Source of the DNA: Alphaproteobacteria bacterium UBA2784
GTDB lineage: Bacteria; Pseudomonadota; Alphaproteobacteria; Micropepsales; Micropepsaceae
Direction of reading: 5' to 3'
Length of the DNA stretch: 21,239 nt
Assembly: GCA_002352285.1 (NCBI GenBank)
Contig: DEIC01000087.1
Coordinates: 7,312 to 28,550 of the forward strand
Made by a program: the position numbers and the translations under genes
Shown: positions 15,926-21,239 of the stretch, piece after piece
Layout of the letters: each line of letters begins with the position of its first letter
Numbering within the stretch: position 1 is the first letter of the stretch
The notes under the pieces: model-generated
Seen by the model: only the letters and a program-made list of their open reading frames with translations
Told to the model about the DNA's origin: nothing
Databases searched by the model: none

Positions 15926-15931
15926 CTCCTT
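15926..15931 (-). promoter_or_regulatory. Strong ribosome-binding site of the PotD-like gene
   Basis: The minus strand reads AAGGAG, 9 nt before the ATG at 15914-15916. It is the best Shine-Dalgarno in the window and fixes the start codon. Confidence 0.75.
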
Positions 15932-15941
15932 CCCAAGTTTC

Positions 15942-16041
15942 GGCGGATCATGTGCCGGACCGCCCCCGGTTCCCGAACGCACACGAACACGATCTTAACT
16001 CTAGGGCGAAGTGATGGCGGCGCAAGCCTTAATGATCCGCC
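15942..16041. repeat. Widely spaced inverted repeat in divergent spacer
   Basis: ggcggatca at 15942-15950 is matched by its exact reverse complement tgatccgcc at 16033-16041, separated by 82 nt. The two arms bracket most of the divergent spacer between the PotD-like and glutamine synthetase genes. They could be two operator half-sites for looping, or chance in a G+C-rich region. Confidence 0.35.
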
Positions 16042-16042
16042 T

Positions 16043-16071
16043 TTGACGGGCCGCGCGCGCCCGCCTATCTT
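16043..16071 (+). promoter_or_regulatory. Sigma-70 type promoter of the glutamine synthetase family gene
   Basis: TTGACG (16043-16048), a 17-nt spacer and TATCTT (16066-16071) make a good match to the vegetative promoter consensus. Transcription would begin near 16078 and give a leader of about 39 nt. An 8-bp inverted repeat, ctttgacg (16041-16048) and cgtcaaag (16074-16081), overlaps the -35 element and the predicted start, which is where a repressor could act. Confidence 0.6.
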
Positions 16072-16116
16072 GGCGTCAAAGCGCCCTAACAGCGCGGTTT
16101 TTTTGGCGAATCCATC

Positions 16117-17505
16117 ATGAACAGCCTGAATGCAATGCATCATCCGCAACCTGATCCAAAGGGTGCGGCAAGCGCCAAAGCGTTCCTTGACCAACATTCC
16201 GGCATTACCAGCATCGATGCCGTCTTTGCCGATCTCTCCGGCACGATTCGCGGCAAGCGCATGCCTGCGGCTGATTTGCCGGATCTTTATCTGTCCGGTC
16301 TCAACATTCCCGAGACGATCTATCTCCTCGACGTGCGCGGCGAGATGACAGATGCGCTGGGCCGCGGCTTTACCGATGGCGACCCGGATGGCGTGGCGTT
16401 TCCGGTTCCCGGAACACTGGTGCCGGTGGGCAAGCCGCCCTTTACGCGCGCGCAAGTGCTGATGAGCCTGTCAAAGCTGACGGGCGAGCCTTGCGATATC
16501 GAACCGCGCGCCGTGCTGGCGCGTGTGGCATCGCGCATGGCCGAGTTGAAGCTGAACCCGATCACGGCCGTCGAACTGGAGTTTTATCTGATCGATCCCA
16601 AACGCGTCGGTCACGGCGCACCGCAGCCGCCCATTTGCCCGACAACAAACGAGCGTGAGAAAGCGATCTCGGTCTATGGCATCTGGGATCTCGACCGCTA
16701 TCAGGCGTTCCTTGCTGATGTTGCCGATGAGGCGGCGCGCTGGCGCGTGCCCGCAACGGCGGCGACGTCGGAATATGCGCCCGGCCAGTTCGAGATCAAT
16801 CTGGAGCATGTCGATGATCCGGTAACTGCCTGCGATCATGCCATCTATCTGAAGCAGATCATCCGCAATGTCGCGCGCGCGCACGGCTTTGAGGCGAGTT
16901 TCATGGCCAAGCCCTACGCCGATCGTGCGGGCAGCGGCATGCATGTGCACATGAGCGTAGCGGGGCCTGATGGCAAGAACGCTTTTGCCGCCGCTGATCC
17001 GGCGGGCGCGCCGATCCTGCGTCATGCCGTTGGCGGTCTCCAGCGCATCATGCACGAGGCAATGGCCGTCTTTGCGCCCACCCCCAATGCCTATCGCCGC
17101 TTTGTGCCGAACCTGTTTGTGCCGGTGAACCGACATTGGGGCATCAACAACCGCTCAACTGGCCTGCGCGTGCCCGCAGGCGGACCCAACTCGCGGCGCA
17201 TTGAACATCGCGTGTCAGGCGCTGACGCCAACCCCTATCTTGTGATGGCAGCACTCTTGGCCGGCTTGCATCACGGTCTTGCGTCAAAGATTGATCCCGG
17301 CAAGCCGTTTGAGGGCAATGCCTCTGAATTGCCCGACGCCAGCGTACCCTTCAATTTCCCCGATGCGCTGGCAGCGATGGAAAAATCATCGGTTCTGCGG
17401 AGCTACTGGGGCAGCTATGTCGATGTCTATGTAGCGACCAAGCGTGTGGAGCTGGAGCGCTTCAACGCAATCATTCCGCCGCATGAGCACGACTGGTATC
17501 TCTGA
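16117..17505 (+). CDS. puuA: Glutamine synthetase family protein, gamma-glutamylputrescine synthetase type
   Basis: A 462-residue ligase of the GS-III-like/PuuA group; the likely reaction is ATP-dependent joining of glutamate to putrescine or a related amine, the first step of the gamma-glutamyl route of polyamine use. Seen in the sequence: beta-grasp N-domain with VFADLSGTIRGKRMPA, metal-binding ELEFYLID, APGQFEINLEH, FMAKPYADRAGSGMHVHMS (the Lys-Pro and GSGMHVH active-site block), NRSTGLRVP and RRIEHRVSGADANPYL. It lacks the C-terminal adenylylation-site region of GlnA. The divergent PotD-like gene supports the polyamine role, but members of this group also act on ethanolamine or other amines, so the substrate is inferred. 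The ATG at 16117 has no strong Shine-Dalgarno. The 3' end overlaps pelG by 35 nt, tail to tail. Confidence 0.85.
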   Translation: MNSLNAMHHPQPDPKGAASAKAFLDQHSGITSIDAVFADLSGTIRGKRMPAADLPDLYLSGLNIPETIYLLDVRGEMTDALGRGFTDGDPDGVAFPVPGTLVPVGKPPFTRAQVLMSLSKLTGEPCDIEPRAVLARVASRMAELKLNPITAVELEFYLIDPKRVGHGAPQPPICPTTNEREKAISVYGIWDLDRYQAFLADVADEAARWRVPATAATSEYAPGQFEINLEHVDDPVTACDHAIYLKQIIRNVARAHGFEASFMAKPYADRAGSGMHVHMSVAGPDGKNAFAAADPAGAPILRHAVGGLQRIMHEAMAVFAPTPNAYRRFVPNLFVPVNRHWGINNRSTGLRVPAGGPNSRRIEHRVSGADANPYLVMAALLAGLHHGLASKIDPGKPFEGNASELPDASVPFNFPDALAAMEKSSVLRSYWGSYVDVYVATKRVELERFNAIIPPHEHDWYL

Positions 17506-18874
17506 CCGCCGGGTTGTTGCCGATAAAGGTCAGATAGGGAAGGTTTCGCACGGCCCGCCACATCATTGTGGCCGCCGCCAGGAACGAAAGCAGCGCGGCC
17601 GCAAAATACCCGTACCCGTACCACGCAAAGCCGGGGATCAGCGTCAGCGCCGTCAGCCCGGCATTGAGCGCAAGGAACAGGAGATAGAGCCACATCACCT
17701 GCCGCCGCAGATCGAGATAGGCGAGCACGATCGTGGCAAACAGGAAGAGCCCGTGAAACGCCGCACCCAGCGCGCCGAAGCGGAACATGCCCAATTGCTC
17801 GGCATGCATGGCCAATGGCCCCGCCAGCGCCGCTGACAGCAGAATGGCCAGGGCCGCCAGCGCCAGTTGCAACACCACCATGGTGCGCGCACCACCCTTC
17901 ACGGCGTCAATCAGCGCCGCATGATTGGCCCTGATTGTGCGCAGCGGCGCGTGGTTCTGGATGTCCTCATAGAAATTGCGATAGCGCGCATAGAACAGGG
18001 TCTCGATGCTGACGACAAACACGGCCATCGCCGGAATGAGCAGCAGCTGCGCATAGAACATGGCGCCGTCATAGAGCGGATATGACGGCAGGTTGAACGG
18101 CGGCAGGATGCGCTCGGGCGCAAACCACATCACCCATTTGTCGGACCAGATGGCGAGATTATAGGCGAGACCTGCAATGGCGAGATCGCCGAAGCGCCGG
18201 AACGACAGCCACAATCCGCCCCATTGCTGAAGCGTATAGGGATATTCCGCCAGGATGCGCGCAATCAGGATGAAAAGCGTCAAGGCGCACCCGGCAGCGA
18301 ACCCGCCAAAAATGCCGATCGCGCCTTCCCCCAGAAGCCTGTCCGCAAGGATGACGGCGCCGATCATGCCCGCAACAAATGCGAGCGCCACCGTGCGGTA
18401 ATCCTTCAAGGCTGAGAGGAAGACAGCCGCACACCAGATCGCCGAGACGGTGAAGTAATTGAAGATCGCCAGCACCGCCAGAGGCGCGCTGATATCAGCC
18501 ACGAAAAGATAAAGCGCCATCACGAACGGCGCCTGGATAAGGCTTGATCCGGCCAGCGCCGCAAAGAGCGCGGCTGGTGCAGGCCGCGCATCACGCGCAA
18601 AAATCTGATCGGAGAGAAATCGCGTGGCAACGGCGGTGAAGGGGCCGGTGAGCGCCAGCGAGAACGCGAAATTATAGATGATGAGCGTGCGCACCAGCAT
18701 CAGCTCCTGGCCCGCTGAATCGCGCGCAGCCAGAAGATTGATGGCGGCGATGGCGGCAACCGTGATGATCCACGGGCCCGACGTTACAAACGCCGCATAG
18801 GCAAGGCCGCTGACCGGCCCCATCAGATCATCGCGGCGCGCCAGCTTGCGCAAGGTGAAGCCGATGCCTGCCAT
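17471..18874 (-). CDS. pelG: PelG, inner-membrane Pel polysaccharide transporter
   Basis: A 467-residue polytopic membrane protein of about 12 helices, close to the roughly 456 residues of the Pseudomonas protein. The N-terminus MAGIGFTLRKLARRDDLMGP, followed by SGLAYAAFVTSGPWIITVAA, is characteristic of PelG, a flippase-like member of the polysaccharide transporter superfamily that works with PelD, PelE and PelF to make and move the Pel chain across the inner membrane. The start overlaps the pelF stop in a TGATG, so translation is probably coupled. It is the last gene of the operon, and its stop lies inside the end of the convergent glutamine synthetase gene. Confidence 0.93.
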   Translation of the reverse strand: MAGIGFTLRKLARRDDLMGPVSGLAYAAFVTSGPWIITVAAIAAINLLAARDSAGQELMLVRTLIIYNFAFSLALTGPFTAVATRFLSDQIFARDARPAPAALFAALAGSSLIQAPFVMALYLFVADISAPLAVLAIFNYFTVSAIWCAAVFLSALKDYRTVALAFVAGMIGAVILADRLLGEGAIGIFGGFAAGCALTLFILIARILAEYPYTLQQWGGLWLSFRRFGDLAIAGLAYNLAIWSDKWVMWFAPERILPPFNLPSYPLYDGAMFYAQLLLIPAMAVFVVSIETLFYARYRNFYEDIQNHAPLRTIRANHAALIDAVKGGARTMVVLQLALAALAILLSAALAGPLAMHAEQLGMFRFGALGAAFHGLFLFATIVLAYLDLRRQVMWLYLLFLALNAGLTALTLIPGFAWYGYGYFAAALLSFLAAATMMWRAVRNLPYLTFIGNNPAVRDTSRAHAAE

Positions 18875-20424
18875 CAGCCAGCCCCCCGCATCACCATCCC
18901 GGCAACAGGCTCAAGGATGGGCTGCCACGGCGCGCGCCGGTGCGTTTCATAAAGCCCGCGATAGGCGGCATCGCACTGCGGCTTGTTGTAGTGGCGCAAG
19001 ACCCGCTCGCGCATTGCCTGCCCCGCCGCTGCCAGCCGCGCCGGGTTCATCAGCAGCTCACACATTGCGTCAGCCACAGCAAGCGGGCTTGCCAGCGGCA
19101 CGATGGCGCCGCCGCGCCCCAATGCAGGCGTCTCATCCGGCTTGCCCAGAATGATCTCGGCGCAGCTGCCAACGTCGGTGGCGATGGAGGCGATGCCAGC
19201 GGCGCCCACTTCCAGAAGCACCAGAGGCTGCGCTTCCGAAACCGAGGTGAGCACATTGAGGTCAATATGCGGCAGATAATCATCCAGCTTGACGCGGCCA
19301 GTGAAGCTGAGCGTGTCACCCAGCCCGAGATGCGCGGCAAGCTCACGGCACTCACGCGCATAGTCGGGGTCTTCGTCGTCGGGGCCCATTACCAGCGCAC
19401 GCAAATGCGGGATGCGCGACTTGGCCATCGCTACCGCGCGCAGATAGGTCTTGATGTCCTTGATCGGCACTACGCGCCCGATCAATGCAACGGTCGGCGG
19501 CCGCGGGGTTGCGGGCCGTGTCAGCCGCGAGAAGCGCGCATAGTCAACCCCGTTGGGAATGATCGATAACCGCGCAACCGGCGCACCATCAGCAATCTGC
19601 ATGTCCTGATTGCCGCGATAGAGCGTGATGATCTGATCGGCCACCTGATAGATGGCGCGCGAGAACGCCGTGAAGGCATCGGTCCACAGATCCTTCAGGT
19701 CACGCGATGCCTTCTCCAGCCCCAGATGGCTGACGCCCGGATCATGCAGCCATTCGGCCAGCGCCACTTCAATCCGCCGTTCATTGGTATAGATGCCATG
19801 CTCGGTCAGAAGGGCAGGCCGCCCCATTTCGATGCGCCCGCGCGCCGCCATCAATCCCGCATAGCCGGTCGAGATGGCGTGATAGACGCGCGACGGCGGC
19901 AACGGCGCCAGCATGGCTGCAAAGAAGGCCGATGACAGCGCACGCCAGCTCCAGAAGAAGTGGAGAAACGAGGCATCCGGCATCATCTCTTCATAAATCG
20001 CTGAAAGCGCGCGGAACGCCGAAGGTGAATTGAGCAATTGCTGCTGACCCAGCACCCCGCGCAGCGGCGCTACGATGGCGGCAAGAGCGGTCAGCTCGCT
20101 CAAGCCCCCGCTCCGGATGAAGGCGGCAAAGCGCTGTGCGATGTCGCGGATGACCTCGTCGCCCGGCGTCTGACCGGGCGCGCCGGGCGGCAGGGCATTC
20201 AGCGCCACATGCGAGACGCTGCGCACATTGGGCGGCACCTCGTAAACGCGCTTGCGTTCGGCATGATCGGGCACGATGGCCACGATGTCGAATGTCAGGT
20301 GCGATTGAGCCTTGATGAGATCATGCACCCATGCAGAAACACCGCCCGAGACATAGGGATAGGTGCCTTCAAGAAGCAGGCAGACGTCACTGGGGGCTTG
20401 TCCGTGAGAGGGGAGCGCATTCAT
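18874..20424 (-). CDS. pelF: PelF, cytosolic Pel polysaccharide glycosyltransferase (GT4)
   Basis: A 516-residue soluble glycosyltransferase that polymerises Pel from UDP-N-acetyl-hexosamine-type donors. The N-terminus has the family hallmark LLLEGTYPYVSGGVSAWVHD (16-35). Further on are LTEHGIYTNERRIE (206-219), a nucleotide-sugar domain beginning near IIPNGVDYARF (288-298), VALIGRVVPIKD, and the EX7E motif E397-E405 in SEAQPLVLLEVGAAG typical of retaining GT4 enzymes. I chose the ATG at 20422-20424, which forms an ATGA overlap with pelE; the frame extends 14 codons further without support. Tight overlaps on both sides argue for one transcript with pelE and pelG. Confidence 0.95.
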   Translation of the reverse strand: MNALPSHGQAPSDVCLLLEGTYPYVSGGVSAWVHDLIKAQSHLTFDIVAIVPDHAERKRVYEVPPNVRSVSHVALNALPPGAPGQTPGDEVIRDIAQRFAAFIRSGGLSELTALAAIVAPLRGVLGQQQLLNSPSAFRALSAIYEEMMPDASFLHFFWSWRALSSAFFAAMLAPLPPSRVYHAISTGYAGLMAARGRIEMGRPALLTEHGIYTNERRIEVALAEWLHDPGVSHLGLEKASRDLKDLWTDAFTAFSRAIYQVADQIITLYRGNQDMQIADGAPVARLSIIPNGVDYARFSRLTRPATPRPPTVALIGRVVPIKDIKTYLRAVAMAKSRIPHLRALVMGPDDEDPDYARECRELAAHLGLGDTLSFTGRVKLDDYLPHIDLNVLTSVSEAQPLVLLEVGAAGIASIATDVGSCAEIILGKPDETPALGRGGAIVPLASPLAVADAMCELLMNPARLAAAGQAMRERVLRHYNKPQCDAAYRGLYETHRRAPWQPILEPVAGMVMRGAG

Positions 20425-21239
20425 GCGCGCACCCCCTGGGCTTTGCGGGCAGGCGGGGGCATCCACAGGGAAAGCGCCTGACCGAGCGCCGTGTCGGCCG
20501 CAGCCATGCCATCGGCCGAAAGCGCAGCAGCAGCGGCGCGCAGGCGTTCGCCATCACCCAGCCGCAGCATCGCCTCGCACCACGCCGAAATCGTGTCGGG
20601 ATCGCGCGTGCCCTGCGCCAGCAGCGGCTGCAAGAGGGCCGCTGCCTCGCCTGCATTGCCATGGAAGGCGAGAAGAATGCCAAGGCTCCGCCGCGCCTCA
20701 TGGTGGCGGGGATCAAGCTCAATCGCCGCCCGAAAGGCGCGCTCGGCATCCGTCAGATGCGCGCGGTTGCGTTCGGCTTCCAGAAGGCCGGAAGCAGCAA
20801 AGTCTGCGTGAATGTTGCCCAGCCGCGTGAAGCGTTCTGCATTTGCGCCGTGCTGCTGGATGTCAGCTTCCGCCTTTGACTGCAGCTTGTGGAAGTCGTG
20901 TTCCAGAGAGGCTGCAACGGCGGCCGCCTGCACGCGCACGGCAGGAACCGGGTCACGCAGCGCCTTTTGCAGCACCGGCGCGAATACCGGCCTGAACTCC
21001 CGTCCGATGAGCGCAACAACATTGAGCTTCATCGGCGTCGTGCCAAAGGCCAGCACATCGCTGAACGAGGCAAGATTGCTCACCGCCCCCGGCCTTGCCG
21101 AAAGTATCGCGCCGTGCTCCTCACCCTCGTCAAAGCCGAACAGCATCTCGCGCCAGCGATGAAACGGTGTGGCGGCGCGCGCAAAGGGCCGCGCCAGCAA
21201 TGCCGCCACAAGCGCACCCAGCGCGCCCAGAGGCCCCAT
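20421..21239 (-). CDS. pelE: PelE-like protein with membrane N-terminus and TPR-type repeats (5' end outside window)
   Basis: The reading frame is open to the right edge; 272 residues are visible. The first visible residues (GPLGALGALVAALLARPF) look like a membrane helix, and the gene probably begins beyond the edge, since the Pseudomonas PelE is about 330 residues with two helices. Next come an HEAT-like block (KALRDPVPAVRVQAAAVAAS, about 92-111) and TPR-like units (AERAFRAAIELDPRHHEARR and GNAGEAAALLQPLLAQG). The last bases overlap the pelF start (ATGA). In Pseudomonas PelE is part of the inner-membrane synthase complex with PelD, PelF and PelG. Assignment rests on position plus architecture, because this protein is poorly conserved. 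Confidence 0.78.
   Translation of the reverse strand: MGPLGALGALVAALLARPFARAATPFHRWREMLFGFDEGEEHGAILSARPGAVSNLASFSDVLAFGTTPMKLNVVALIGREFRPVFAPVLQKALRDPVPAVRVQAAAVAASLEHDFHKLQSKAEADIQQHGANAERFTRLGNIHADFAASGLLEAERNRAHLTDAERAFRAAIELDPRHHEARRSLGILLAFHGNAGEAAALLQPLLAQGTRDPDTISAWCEAMLRLGDGERLRAAAAALSADGMAAADTALGQALSLWMPPPARKAQGVRA

Noticed and set aside
16081..16107. Possible intrinsic terminator or attenuator before the PuuA-type gene (gcgc...gcgc followed by seven T)
   Set aside because: The stem is only 4 bp, and the feature sits in the predicted short leader with no upstream gene on that strand to terminate.

Overview
The window looks like chromosomal DNA of a high-GC alphaproteobacterium, most likely Hyphomicrobiales (Rhizobiales) or a close relative. 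Supporting this are strong G/C third-position bias, a DUF2336 protein, the DUF2849 - sulfite reductase - DUF934 cassette, a DUF1214/DUF1254 pair, and dense operons joined by ATGA or TGATG overlaps. I see no rRNA, tRNA, CRISPR array, insertion sequence, phage gene or toxin system. This assignment is inferred from gene content, not from a marker tree.

Layout, left to right. (1) The 3' end of prfC (release factor 3) lies at the left edge. (2) A DUF2336 protein and a fold-III ornithine/lysine decarboxylase are on the minus strand, with a voltage-gated cation channel divergent from the decarboxylase. (3) A minus-strand sulfite-reduction operon runs DUF2849 - sulfite reductase - DUF934. (4) A five-gene minus-strand operon, all joined by 1-4 nt overlaps, runs DUF1214 - DUF1254 - NMT1/THI5-type binding protein - ATPase - permease. 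(5) A class A penicillin-binding protein is divergent from a GH42 beta-galactosidase. (6) A PotD-like periplasmic binding protein is divergent from a gamma-glutamylputrescine-synthetase-type glutamine synthetase. (7) The end of a Pel exopolysaccharide operon, pelE (cut by the right edge) - pelF - pelG, is on the minus strand and overlaps the glutamine synthetase tail to tail.

Three genes fit a polyamine theme: a decarboxylase that would make putrescine or cadaverine, a binding protein of the spermidine/putrescine type, and a ligase of the family that starts putrescine degradation. The binding protein has no permease or ATPase beside it. The Pel genes point to biofilm matrix production.

The most unusual non-coding feature is a family of about 135-165 bp composite repeats, present three times (3822-3957, 10270-10417, 14578-14742). 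Each has outer C-run/G-run hairpins, inner stem-loops and a conserved core. Inner stem sequences differ between copies while pairing stays perfect. The channel is the most interesting protein: its selectivity filter reads TLEGWAD, with glycine at the position that favours calcium in a described prokaryotic calcium channel.
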